The notes under the pieces: model-generated
Databases searched by the model: none
Told to the model about the DNA's origin: nothing
Seen by the model: the letters and a program-made list of their open reading frames with translations, nothing else
Shown here: positions 34,960-42,129 of the stretch, one piece after another
How positions within the stretch are numbered: the stretch's first letter is position 1
Layout of the letters: the number at the start of each line of letters is the position of its first letter
Translations under genes and position numbers: made by a program
DNA from: Rossellomorea orangium
GTDB taxonomy: Bacteria > Bacillota > Bacilli > Bacillales > Bacillaceae_B
Direction: 5' to 3'
Assembly (NCBI RefSeq): GCF_019334305.1
Contig: NZ_JAHWGH010000025.1
Location: 186,001-250,000 of the forward strand
Length of the DNA: 64,000 bases

Positions 34960-34992
34960 ATATTCCAAAGAATAAAATCCTTTTACTTCATA

Positions 34993-35028
34993 AAATGACT
35001 CTGGTATCGAAACCAGGGTCATTTTTTT
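34993..35028 (+). terminator. intrinsic terminator
   Basis: AAATGAC-CTGGT pairs with ACCAG-GTCATTT, then seven Ts. Confidence 0.85.
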
Positions 35029-35048
35029 AATGAGAACTCTACATATGA

Positions 35049-35234
35049 TTAATATATGGATTGGTCGATTTCAAGAATGATTGTAAAACTACCAGGATAT
35101 GTAGGGATAACCTCTTGTACATAAACCGAATGAGTTCCCGTTTCTTCCCTTTTTCTTAAAACAATTCCTTGTAACAATTCCGACAGTGACTCTTCCTTAC
35201 TAATGTTGATATCCATAAACACTTGATCTTTCAC
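35049..35234 (-). CDS. small protein of unknown function, 61 aa
   Basis: GTG start 5 bases after a strong GGGAGGTG site. Soluble, acidic: begins MKDQVFMDINISKEESLSEL and ends SFTIILEIDQSIY, with predicted alternation of strands; no membrane segment or cysteine. Family not recognised. Stands alone between two terminators. Confidence 0.6.
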   Translation of the reverse strand: MKDQVFMDINISKEESLSELLQGIVLRKREETGTHSVYVQEVIPTYPGSFTIILEIDQSIY

Positions 35235-35291
35235 ATACTCACCTCCCTTGTATGTTTACGGGTGAACGTCTGGTGAAGTTTCATTTTTTGA

Positions 35292-35327
35292 AAAATAAAA
35301 AAGAGAGCCAACACGCTGGCTCTCTTT
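35292..35327 (-). terminator. intrinsic terminator of azoR
   Basis: AGAGAGCCA (35302-35310) pairs with TGGCTCTCT (35317-35325), T-run on the minus strand. Confidence 0.85.
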
Positions 35328-35330
35328 CTA

Positions 35331-35966
35331 TTAAAACGTTTGAGCTAAATCCTTTGCTCTTGCAATCGCATTTTCTTTGATTTCATCTGCTTTATCAGGC
35401 ATTGCAGCATGTCCTTCAACGAACAATCCTTCAAATGAAGGGACGCCGTAAAATTGCATCATCACTTCAAGGTAGCGGTGGCCCATTTCCATCGCGGCAG
35501 CCGGTCCCTCTGAATAAATTCCTCCACGTGCTTGTATGTGTAGAGCCTTCTTGTCCGTCAGAAGCCCTACAGGACCCTGTTCTGTATATTTAAAGGCTTT
35601 GCCAGCAACGGATACAGAGTCAATATAAGCTTTCATTACAGGTGGGAATGAGAAATTCCAAAATGGTGTAACGAAGATATATTTGTCCGCCTCAACAAAC
35701 TGATCGGACAATTCACCCAGTCTTCCCACTTTTGCTTGTTCTTCTTGTGACAGTTCTTCAAAACCATTACCTGATTGTAATTTACCCCATCCACTGAATA
35801 CATCTGCATCGATATGTGGAATGTTCTCCTTATATAAGTCAACATTAACAATTTCATGCGTAGGGTTTGCTTCCTTATAAGAATCAATAAATGCCTTTCC
35901 TACAGCCATACTATAAGACTGTGTGTCATCGTGGGGATGAGCTGTAATATATAAAACCTTTGTCAT
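35331..35966 (-). CDS. azoR: FMN-dependent NADH:quinone oxidoreductase / azoreductase
   Basis: 211 aa, full length. Flavodoxin-like fold with FMN phosphate loop near [17 protein letters not shown] (10-26), [19 protein letters not shown] (about 100-118) and [10 protein letters not shown] (about 148), which are conserved in AzoR/AcpD enzymes. They reduce quinones, nitro- and azo-compounds with NADH; in Bacillus, paralogues respond to thiol and quinone stress. Single gene with own terminator; no YodB-type operator recognised. Confidence 0.93.
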   Translation of the reverse strand: MTKVLYITAHPHDDTQSYSMAVGKAFIDSYKEANPTHEIVNVDLYKENIPHIDADVFSGWGKLQSGNGFEELSQEEQAKVGRLGELSDQFVEADKYIFVTPFWNFSFPPVMKAYIDSVSVAGKAFKYTEQGPVGLLTDKKALHIQARGGIYSEGPAAAMEMGHRYLEVMMQFYGVPSFEGLFVEGHAAMPDKADEIKENAIARAKDLAQTF

Positions 35967-36106
35967 GTAAATCGTCCCTTTCTAAATGTGAAATTCTACT
36001 ACTCCAGTCTTTGATTGCCACCGTATATCTCGAAATGGAATAGTTTTAATTCAAGATTAATAATATAGGATATTATCGATTAATACAAATCTAAAGCTTA
36101 CACTAA

Positions 36107-36152
36107 TAAAAAATAAGGAATTAGTCTCATAAGATGGAGACTGATTCCTTAT
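36107..36152 (-). terminator. intrinsic terminator of the DUF1801 gene
   Basis: AAGGAATTAGTCTC (36115-36128) pairs with GAGACTGATTCCTT (36137-36150), T-rich on the minus strand. Confidence 0.8.
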
Positions 36153-36158
36153 AAAATG

Positions 36159-36584
36159 CTAATGATTTTCGGTATAGATCGTTTGCAGGTAGGTTACTGA
36201 TTGAAGGATCAATTGCTTTAAAACAGATTCATCTATATCTGCCATTTGGTTTATGTATACACAAGCTTTTCCCGATGTATGTTTTCCAAAAGTATCTAAA
36301 AGTTTTTCCCTATTCGGGTCACCAGTGGCAAAATAAAGGCTTATCTTCGCTTTACGGGGTGAAAACCCCACAAGTGGCGCATCCCCCTCGTGGCCGGTCT
36401 TATATTTGTAGTGATATGAACCGAATCCAATAATACTTGGTCCCCACATCTTCGCGTCGTATCCGGTGGTTTCACTAAAAATATCAAGAAGTCTATATGC
36501 GTCTTCCTTTTTTCTCGAATTGTCAATCCTCTCAATAAATTCAAGTACACTATTATCATTTTCTTTCGTTTTCAATTCATACAT
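36159..36584 (-). CDS. DUF1801 family protein
   Basis: 141 aa. Typical DUF1801 segments: KKEDAYRLLDIFSETTGYDAKMWGPSIIGFGSYHYKY (about 29-66), GDAPLVGFSPRKAKISLYF (about 72-90) and GKACVYINQMADIDESVLKQLI (about 110-131). Small cytosolic proteins with a YdhG-like fold and no known activity. Divergent from the Mn-riboswitch transcription unit. Confidence 0.85.
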   Translation of the reverse strand: MYELKTKENDNSVLEFIERIDNSRKKEDAYRLLDIFSETTGYDAKMWGPSIIGFGSYHYKYKTGHEGDAPLVGFSPRKAKISLYFATGDPNREKLLDTFGKHTSGKACVYINQMADIDESVLKQLILQSVTYLQTIYTENH

Positions 36585-36683
36585 TTGAGCATCTCCTTTT
36601 CATTGACATCATTACTCACTACTTCGCTTTTTTCGTTGTGGATTCCTGCATGGGATATGACTTTTCTTAGTACACCATTTCCA

Positions 36684-36712
36684 TTGACAACCAACATAGT
36701 ATGAAGTATGAT
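36684..36712 (+). promoter_or_regulatory. sigma-A promoter of the Mn-riboswitch unit
   Basis: TTGACA (36684-36689), exact 17-bp spacer, TATGAT (36707-36712). Transcription should begin near 36719, about 18 bases before the aptamer. Confidence 0.8.
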
Positions 36713-36736
36713 TGTCTCATAATTTAATATTCTCCT

Positions 36737-36823
36737 AAAGGGGAGTAGCTGTAACAATAAAGTCGTCATTACAGAGTGTACACTCTCGGCTTTATTGACA
36801 ACAATGTTGTTAGCGAGACCTTT
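36737..36823 (+). ncRNA. yybP-ykoY manganese riboswitch aptamer
   Basis: Conserved 5' AAAGGGGAGTAGC and 3' TTAGCGAGACCTTT close the P1 stem (AAAGG/CCTTT). Between them: AATAAAG...CTTTATT as P3 with the conserved GTCGTCA in the metal-binding loop region, GAGTGTACACTC as P3.1, and GACAACAATGTTGTT as P4. This order and these loop sequences are those of the yybP-ykoY family, which senses Mn2+. It sits between a strong promoter and an intrinsic terminator, i.e. a transcriptional switch. Confidence 0.88.
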
Positions 36824-36854
36824 ACCAGTTGGTGAAGGCTTATATATGTTCATT

Positions 36855-36890
36855 AAAGACCTTTACCGCAACCGGTAGAGGTCTTTTTCT
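36855..36890 (+). terminator. riboswitch expression-platform terminator
   Basis: AAAGACCTTTACCG pairs with CGGTAGAGGTCTTT (one G-U pair) around a short loop, then TTTTCTTT. Its 5' arm repeats the aptamer's own AGACCTTTACC, so the 3' arm can pair with either copy, a plausible switching element. Confidence 0.85.
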
Positions 36891-36923
36891 TTATCACTTC
36901 ACTTTGAAAGGAAGTAGTGGAAC

Positions 36924-37061
36924 ATGAAAAAATTAAAAACAAACCTCTCGCAACTAATAGAACAAAACAAAGAAGAAATTTTGAGCGATCAACAAGAATT
37001 AGATAAAATCGAGAAAAAAATAGACATGAAATATACTTCTACCAATAAGGAGAATGCCTAA
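36924..37061 (+). CDS. FbpB-family small basic protein, 45 aa
   Basis: ATG 36924 with GGAAG upstream; reads MKKLKTNLSQLIEQNKEEIL then SDQQELDKIEKKIDMKYTSTNKENA. The pattern 'LxxLI-xNK-EIL-D---LxKIE-KI--K' is that of the Fur-regulated basic protein FbpB family; B. subtilis FbpB works with the sRNA FsrA in iron sparing. Here the gene is behind a Mn riboswitch, not a visible Fur box. Its stop overlaps the next start (TAATG), so it is coupled to the SpoOM-like gene. Confidence 0.72.
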   Translation: MKKLKTNLSQLIEQNKEEILSDQQELDKIEKKIDMKYTSTNKENA

Positions 37062-37447
37062 TGATTTTGCGGAAATACATGACCCTCTTCGGTATAGGTT
37101 CGGCTAAAATTGATTTGGTCTTACCCAAATCGTCATTTAAACAAGGAGAACTTTTGCATGGGTATTTCTTTTTAGAGGGCGGAATCATTGAACAAAAACT
37201 GAAGCGTGTAGAATGTGATTTGGTTATGATCGATAGAAATGGGAAGGAAGAAAAATGCATTGATTCGACTACTGTATTAAAATCGGACATCATTCGTGCG
37301 GAAGAACGAAATAAACTTTCCTTTACCTACCGTATACCCGGTAAACTCCCTTCTTTTGAATCAGGATCACGGTTTCTGTTCAAGACCAAGCTGACATTTG
37401 ACCAGGGGGTTGAAAGCGTGGATGAGGATTACATCTCAATTGTATAA
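37061..37447 (+). CDS. SpoOM-like (arrestin-fold) protein, second copy
   Basis: 128 aa, paralogue of the protein at 31996 (shared GIG-AKIDLVL, GG-IEQKLKR-E-DL, and F-KT-L-FD-GV-SVD-D). AAGGAG inside the preceding gene's end serves as ribosome site, and the ATG overlaps that gene's TAA. Covers only the N-terminal arrestin lobe of Spo0M. Its position behind a Mn riboswitch suggests a link with Mn homeostasis, which has not been described for this family as far as I know. Confidence 0.8.
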   Translation: MILRKYMTLFGIGSAKIDLVLPKSSFKQGELLHGYFFLEGGIIEQKLKRVECDLVMIDRNGKEEKCIDSTTVLKSDIIRAEERNKLSFTYRIPGKLPSFESGSRFLFKTKLTFDQGVESVDEDYISIV

Positions 37448-37449
37448 AG

Positions 37450-37480
37450 AAAAGGCTCGCAGACAGCTGCGAGCCTTTTC
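37450..37480. terminator. bidirectional intrinsic terminator
   Basis: AAAAGGCTCGCAG pairs with CTGCGAGCCTTTT around a two-to-four-base loop; serves the SpoOM-like gene and the 45-aa gene opposite. Confidence 0.85.
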
Positions 37481-37482
37481 AG

Positions 37483-37620
37483 TCATGCATTTTTATTTTT
37501 CAGGTCCTCGAGTAGTGAAATGATTCTTTCATTCTGTTCAATCATCGTTTGGTTCTGTTTCCGGAACTTAGTAAAATCAAATGAAAAGATTAGAAGGAAA
37601 ATAGCTAAAACAATACCCAT
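37483..37620 (-). CDS. small membrane protein with coiled-coil tail, 45 aa
   Basis: ATG 8 bases after GGAGGGG. One N-terminal span (MGIVLAIFLLIFSFDFTKFR) followed by a predicted short coiled coil (QTMIEQNERIISLLEDLKNK). Ends at TGA 37483 immediately before the bidirectional terminator. Architecture resembles other one-span Bacillus small proteins such as YhzE-like or BhlA-like peptides, but I cannot assign a family. Confidence 0.6.
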   Translation of the reverse strand: MGIVLAIFLLIFSFDFTKFRKQNQTMIEQNERIISLLEDLKNKNA

Positions 37621-37644
37621 TCATCTTTCCCCTCCTTTTTAATA

Positions 37645-37896
37645 CTATATTTTTCTTTCAAAGTGTTCTTGTATCAAGACCTTAATGGATAATATACAAA
37701 ATACAATGCCACTAACCAAAAATAACGCGACAAATAGATTATCAAAAAGTGATGGCATATCCGGTACCGTCGGCCATTCCCCTCCTCCCACTCTTTGTGC
37801 CGCCCAGAAGATGTAGGCGCTCATTCTTTCGAGCGTATAAAGTGTTCCGCTGACAATAAGAAAGGCAGAACCTATTATGAGAAGTGTACGGTCCAT
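37645..37896 (-). CDS. small two-span membrane protein, 83 aa
   Basis: ATG 7 bases after AAAAGGAG. Two hydrophobic segments (about 4-24 and 50-74) with an extracytoplasmic loop rich in Gly, Trp and Pro (about 34-49). Lies 24 bp upstream of the 45-aa gene on the same strand and 52 bp downstream of the 42-aa gene, so these three tiny membrane genes may form one unit. Family not recognised. Confidence 0.6.
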   Translation of the reverse strand: MDRTLLIIGSAFLIVSGTLYTLERMSAYIFWAAQRVGGGEWPTVPDMPSLFDNLFVALFLVSGIVFCILSIKVLIQEHFERKI

Positions 37897-37948
37897 GTCA
37901 ATGCTCCTTTTGTTTAAAATAAATTAATTACATCTCTAATGGCAACCA

Positions 37949-38077
37949 CTACTTTCTTTTCCTTATTAATATGTAAAGGGATACGATGAATAGAATGAGA
38001 ATGATGGTAAAGATTTCTGCATTCCCTATAAAGAAATAACTGTCTTCATAAGTGTATGTTCCCTTTTGATCTGTCAT
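37949..38077 (-). CDS. small membrane protein, 42 aa
   Basis: Strong AAGGAGGAA site 7 bases before the ATG. Begins MTDQKGTYTYEDSYFFIGNA, then one hydrophobic segment (about 21-37) and an IRKRK tail, giving an outside-N, inside-C single-span protein. Ends at TAG 37949. Family not recognised; genuine translation is likely from the ribosome site. Confidence 0.6.
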   Translation of the reverse strand: MTDQKGTYTYEDSYFFIGNAEIFTIILILFIVSLYILIRKRK

Positions 38078-38133
38078 TAGAAATTCCTCCTTGCCGTAGA
38101 AGAAGGCACCTTACAATCGGGTGTCTTTTTCTC

Positions 38134-38598
38134 TTAGAGCAGTTTGGACATTAGCACATTCGTTACTTCATATCCTGAATTTTGGTACAAGGAACGGGCT
38201 ATGTTGTTGTGGCCGAATACGTGAAGAGAAATTTTTGAAAGTCCCATTTCCCGTGCAAACGAATCAAGTGCCAATAAGGCTGCCTTCCCGTATCCTAATC
38301 CTCTTTTGCTTTCAAGGACTTTTATGTCATAGATGAAAATTTCTTTTTGTTCTTCTTTCACATGAACCCATAAGGTCCCTACTTTATCCTGGTTCTCTTC
38401 ATGATATAATGTGAATAAGTGGTGATTGATCGTTTGAAGTCCATCCGGTAATAATGTATTGAACTCCTCTTCTGCTTGTGACAAAGCAGATTCTTCTTTA
38501 AAATTGCCTGCTTTGGTTTTTTCTTCTGCATATTCCTTTATGGAATCCTTTCTCCAATCACCGTATTCGGTTTCTGTCATAGGTCTTAATTGAATCAT
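38134..38598 (-). CDS. GNAT family N-acetyltransferase
   Basis: 154 aa, AGGAGGA upstream of ATG. N-terminal RPMTETEYGDWRKDSIKEYAEEKT (about 5-28) with an acidic Glu-rich helix, then KVGTLWVHV (about 71), the acetyl-CoA loop VLESKRGLGYGKAALLAL (about 93-110) and HVFGHNNIARSLYQNSGYEV (about 125-144). This arrangement matches the Bacillus GNAT subgroup often linked to aminoglycoside or small amine acetylation, substrate unknown. Confidence 0.88.
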   Translation of the reverse strand: MIQLRPMTETEYGDWRKDSIKEYAEEKTKAGNFKEESALSQAEEEFNTLLPDGLQTINHHLFTLYHEENQDKVGTLWVHVKEEQKEIFIYDIKVLESKRGLGYGKAALLALDSFAREMGLSKISLHVFGHNNIARSLYQNSGYEVTNVLMSKLL

Positions 38599-38620
38599 TT
38601 TTTGTGTTCCTCCTCTGTCT

Positions 38621-39459
38621 TTATTTCCACCGTATGTTTATCTCATTTACTACAACATCCGGCCGGTCCCAATGAAGAAGGTGAGTCGTTCCTGGAATAC
38701 ATTTTACTTCCCCGTGGGTCTTTTCCTTGAAAATGGCAGCCGTTTTTATCCGTTTTGCTTCCATGCTTTGTGGGAGAGTCGCCCTTAATAACAAAACAGG
38801 AGCTTTTACTTTGTGGTAAATTTCCTCTGCCTCATCCTTATGCATGGCACGAATAAAATGAGCGGCTGTTTCCCCGCGGGCATGCCAATAATATCTTTGA
38901 TTTTGATAAAGGCAAAGATCCTTTGCTGCTTCGAGTTTCTTAGAAGACCAGTGTAATGTTTCGCTCTGGACGAGTGCGAGAAAGTCTTCCCATGATTCCC
39001 AGACCTGTTCAAAGTCTTGTTCATAATAAGCAACTTCATCCTCAACCGTCTGTTCCGAATGACGTTTACCTTGATAGCCTCCATCAATCAAGATGCAATC
39101 CTTAACCTTCTCGGGATATTTGGCAGCATAAAAGAGAGCTGCGAAGCTACCCCATGAATGTGATAAGAAATAAAAAGAGTTTAATTGAAGTAAATTCACT
39201 ACCTCTTCCAGCCAATAGCGATGTTCTCCATTTCATAATGTTGAGCATGGGCAAACGGGTAGGTCTTTCCATGACCCGGTGCATCAATGGAAATAATCCT
39301 GAACTCTTCCCGTAAATCATATGCGATGTCAATAAAGCTGAGTCCTGTACTTCCCAAGCCGTGAAGACAGAAAATAATGGGTTTATCCGGATTTCCCCAT
39401 TCAGTTACGTGTATGTATTGATCTCGATTAAGAATAAAATATCGTTTAATGGTGTTCAT
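38621..39459 (-). pseudogene. alpha/beta hydrolase split by a one-base frameshift
   Basis: The N-terminal half (ATG 39459) has FCLHGLGSTGLSFIDIAYDL and SIDAPGHGKTYPFAHAQHYE, ending early at TAG 39199. The C-terminal half continues in another frame with the nucleophile elbow LSHSWGSFAALFYAAKYPEK and the His region PGTTHLLHWDRPD. Adding one T near 39214 restores a single frame (ATT TGG CTG GAA GAG), giving 279 aa, a full-size enzyme. No homopolymer is at the site. Either a recent frameshift or a base-calling error; 22 bp upstream of the acetyltransferase gene. Confidence 0.82.
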
Positions 39460-39503
39460 CTCCTATGTATACTGACTTTCAATGAAGAATTAGGAGGGAC
39501 GGC

Positions 39504-39698
39504 TCATTCCCCTCCACCACCACCGCAATCTCCTCCATCAAATCCACTGTCGCAGCCTGCTTGATCTTGGTTTCCATCATAGGAGCCAACGTAACCCCCA
39601 TCTCCATTTCGATAGTCCCGTTTTGAAGAGCTTGATAGATTAAGAGCCATAATGGTTATAATAATCGGCACTAACAATATGATTATCAATCCTGTCAT
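39504..39698 (-). CDS. small membrane protein with Gly/Cys/Asp-rich tail, 64 aa
   Basis: ATG of MTGLIIILLVPIIITIMALN, chosen for GAGGTG 6 bases upstream. One N-terminal span, then a hydrophilic tail rich in Gly, Asp, Ser with Cys-containing repeats (GCDSGFDGGDCGGGGGE). Similar low-complexity 'GGG-D-GG-CGGGG' tails occur in uncharacterised Bacillaceae proteins. GAGGGACGG, part of the dispersed repeat, follows the stop directly (39493-39501). Confidence 0.6.
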   Translation of the reverse strand: MTGLIIILLVPIIITIMALNLSSSSKRDYRNGDGGYVGSYDGNQDQAGCDSGFDGGDCGGGGGE

Positions 39699-39852
39699 GT
39701 TCATCACCTCTTACTAATCTTTACGTATAATGGAAGGATTGGTTTCAATTATTCTTCTAGTTTACCATTATCATCCAAGCTATTCACCCATTGCATGAAG
39801 GTTTTTTATATAGACCCACCCGTAAATTCACCATTTTAGAATGGGTTTCTTT

Positions 39853-39884
39853 CAAAAAAAAAGGACCCGAATTTGGGTCCTTCT
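39853..39884 (-). terminator. intrinsic terminator of the CDF gene
   Basis: AAGGACCCGAA pairs with TTTGGGTCCTT; nine Ts follow on the minus strand. Confidence 0.85.
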
Positions 39885-39947
39885 TTAAGGAGAGTAGCAA
39901 TTAACTCAATGTTTTGATGAAACCATGAATCATGAATTGTGTTAACA

Positions 39948-40820
39948 TTAATTCGGTTCGACATGAACATGGACGTCATAGACTTCGTGCTTATCCTTCA
40001 ACTCACCCTCAACCTCACTCGATATATCATGTGCCTCTTTAATATCCAGAGTAGATCTAACCAGGATCACCACATCTACAACCGTATTATTCCCGTAATT
40101 TCTTGCCCGTATATCTTTTACGCCTTTCACCCCAGGGAGATCGAGGACCGTTTTCTCATAAGATTGTATAAGCTCTTCATCGAACCCGTCCGTTAGGTAA
40201 TGAGAGGCTTCCATAAAAATGTTCCAAGCGGTTTTACAGATCAGAAGGCCGACAATGACTGCTGTAAGAGGGTCTAACCAAGGAAAAGAGAATTGAGATC
40301 CAAGAATGCCGATAACGGCACCAATGCTCACCCATGCATCTGAAAGGTTATCTTTAGCTGCAGCCATAAGGGATTGACTATTGATTTTCTGTGCTAATTT
40401 TTTGTTGTACCTATATACAAGGTACATGACTATCGCTGCACCTATGCCGGTCCAAGCGGAAAGTAGGTCCGGGGATTGCGTCTTTCCATCAAAAACAGAC
40501 TGTATGGCATTGTACAATACCTGGATACCTACGACCATCATGATAAACGAAGCTATCAAAGAAGCCACGCTCTCCGCTTTCCAATGACCGTATGGATGAT
40601 CATGATCTGCGGGCTTCCTCGAATATCTAAGGCCAATCAGTACGGCAACGGAAGCAACGATATCTGTCGCATTGTTCAGACCATCTGCTCTCAAAGCTTC
40701 AGAGCCGGCAGATGTGCCGATAAAAAATTTCATAATAGCTAATATAATATAAGCAATGATACTAATGATTGCCCCACGCTCACCCAGCTTTAACTGATCA
40801 TATTTTTCTTGATTCACCAT
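39948..40820 (-). CDS. cation diffusion facilitator, probable Mn2+ exporter (MneS/MneP-like)
   Basis: 290 aa: six-span CDF domain (about 15-210) and cytoplasmic C-terminal dimerisation domain (about 215-290, ending DVHVHVEPN). Metal site residues: TM2 NNATD (N-x3-D, about 48-52) and TM5 DNLSD (D-x3-D, about 156-160), the N/D-type arrangement of manganese CDFs, versus HxxxD in zinc ones; HDHPYGH follows TM2. Expected to expel Mn2+ by proton exchange. The Mn riboswitch lies 3 kb away but not directly upstream. Confidence 0.88.
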   Translation of the reverse strand: MVNQEKYDQLKLGERGAIISIIAYIILAIMKFFIGTSAGSEALRADGLNNATDIVASVAVLIGLRYSRKPADHDHPYGHWKAESVASLIASFIMMVVGIQVLYNAIQSVFDGKTQSPDLLSAWTGIGAAIVMYLVYRYNKKLAQKINSQSLMAAAKDNLSDAWVSIGAVIGILGSQFSFPWLDPLTAVIVGLLICKTAWNIFMEASHYLTDGFDEELIQSYEKTVLDLPGVKGVKDIRARNYGNNTVVDVVILVRSTLDIKEAHDISSEVEGELKDKHEVYDVHVHVEPN

Positions 40821-41009
40821 TCATATCCTCCACACCTTTTATGTACTTGAATATCATAGCAACCCATCCCAATGTGGGTCTATAGCAACCTTCTTTAGTG
40901 AAGCAATCTTAATAAGCAGCAGTTAACAATGTTTCCTGGAGCAAACTTTTATGAAGGCATAAAAAATAGGACTGTTTAGTCAGTCCTTTGAGAATATTGA
41001 TACTATCAC

Positions 41010-41150
41010 GATTTTTGACTCATTTAGCCTATGTGTAAAGCAAGCCTGGATCAAATACATTTGATCCAGGCTTGCTTTACACATAGGCTACTTTTCAGCT
41101 TAGCTGAAAAGCGGGAGAAACCGGGGTTTCTCCCGAATGAGTCAAAAATC
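41010..41150. repeat. fully base-paired cloverleaf (four-way) palindromic element
   Basis: Outer 15-bp perfect inverted repeat (41010-41024 with 41136-41150) encloses three palindromes that abut with no spacer: arm 1, 41025-41090 (32-bp perfect stem, 2-nt loop); arm 2, 41091-41111 (10-bp stem, 1 nt between arms); arm 3, 41112-41135 (11-bp stem, 2 nt between arms). Apart from the loop bases, all of the 141 bp are paired. No open frame; intergenic between the CDF and lipoprotein genes. Confidence 0.85.
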
Positions 41151-41215
41151 TGGGTGTAGCCTCTAATTGGAAATCTAAATCAAGTCTTTTTTAGAATGCT
41201 AACCGTTTTCCCCTA

Positions 41216-41767
41216 TCAATCTACAATATCGGCTGCAAAGCTTGGCTTAGTCAAACCAGCTTCTTCGTAAACAGCGGCCATTTTCTCTTCAAATGACGCA
41301 AATTGTTCATCCGACTCTGCGTATTCAGCGTTTGCTTCGTCTGAAAGGTTGGCAGCTCTAGTTTCATATGATTTTGCAAGGTCATCAAGTGCACCTTGTA
41401 TCTCTTCTTTCTTGGCATCGAGAGCAGCCGGTACTTCAAGTGCATGCACATCTTCTGCTACTTTTTTAGCCGCTGCCTCGGCATCGGTCTTCATCTTTGC
41501 AATCTCTTCAGCACTTGGCTTTTCTTCCTCTTTTGCCTTGGCTGTTTCAAATGCGTAGATAGCAGAGTCAGTTGCATTCACTGTATCGATGATTTCCATT
41601 TGATAGTCTAATAGAGCGGTTTTCATATCCATCTCATCCGACTTTGCTGATTCCTCTGTTGCTTCAGGTTCTGTTTCTTTTTCTTCTGTACTACCTTCAT
41701 CGCTACTGCACGCAGCGATAAATAAACTTATAGATAGCAAGAAAAAGGGTAACATCAATTTTTTCAT
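41216..41767 (-). CDS. lipoprotein of unknown function
   Basis: 183 aa. Lipoprotein signal peptide with lipobox IAAC (Cys about 20), an acidic Ser/Glu linker (to about 45), then a wholly helical, Ala/Glu/Lys-rich domain (about 47-175) with heptad-like patterns (EIAKMKTDAEAAAKKVAEDV and EEIQGALDDLAKSYETR). It would be tethered outside the membrane. Similar helical lipoproteins are common in Bacillus (YkyA/YiaA-like), but I cannot assign a family. The cloverleaf element lies 66 bp downstream. Confidence 0.75.
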   Translation of the reverse strand: MKKLMLPFFLLSISLFIAACSSDEGSTEEKETEPEATEESAKSDEMDMKTALLDYQMEIIDTVNATDSAIYAFETAKAKEEEKPSAEEIAKMKTDAEAAAKKVAEDVHALEVPAALDAKKEEIQGALDDLAKSYETRAANLSDEANAEYAESDEQFASFEEKMAAVYEEAGLTKPSFAADIVD

Positions 41768-41998
41768 CTACAATTCCTCCCCATTCATTCGTTCCTACAA
41801 TTACATATATTACCTTATTCTCTTTTATTTGTAAACAAATGGATATCGTTTTGTCTTAATTGTAAATTTTCCCCGAAGCAAACAATAGAAATTCCCGTGC
41901 AATGACCGTCTAAAAGGTATTCACTATCATATATGTATGGAATTCAGTATTTTGGTAACGATGGATAATAACATATTGCATAATAGGAGGTGTATCTC

Positions 41999-42082
41999 TT
42001 GGTGACGAAAGAATGTCCTTGTGAACGCTGTACGTGCAAGACGAAAAAAGAATGTGATTGTCCATGCTGCTGTGAAAAATAA
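41999..42082 (+). CDS. cysteine-rich metallothionein-like peptide, 27 aa
   Basis: AGGAGG is followed after 8 bases by TTG and then an in-frame GTG; the frame reads VTKECPCERCTCKTKKECDC then PCCCEK. Nine Cys in 27 residues, arranged C-x-C, C-x-C, C-x-C, CCC, with Lys/Glu between, as in small metal-thiolate peptides. A terminator starts right at the stop. Metal binding is inferred from composition only; no known family is claimed. Confidence 0.6.
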   Translation: MVTKECPCERCTCKTKKECDCPCCCEK

Positions 42083-42128
42083 AAAGAAATCCCTGGACTT
42101 AAATGAATACCGGGGATTTCTTTTTTTA
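42083..42128. terminator. bidirectional intrinsic terminator
   Basis: AAGAAATCCC pairs with GGGGATTTCTT around a ~18-base loop, with A-run and T-run flanks. Confidence 0.75.
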
Positions 42129-42129
42129 T

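Noticed and set aside
36572-36853. 93-codon minus-strand frame
   Set aside because: It is antisense to the Mn riboswitch, whose conserved RNA features explain the sequence; no good ribosome site, no family resemblance.
41010-41150. tRNA-like or rRNA-like RNA
   Set aside because: Although it folds as a cloverleaf, stem lengths, absent T-loop and anticodon-loop sequences and the 2-nt loops rule out tRNA.
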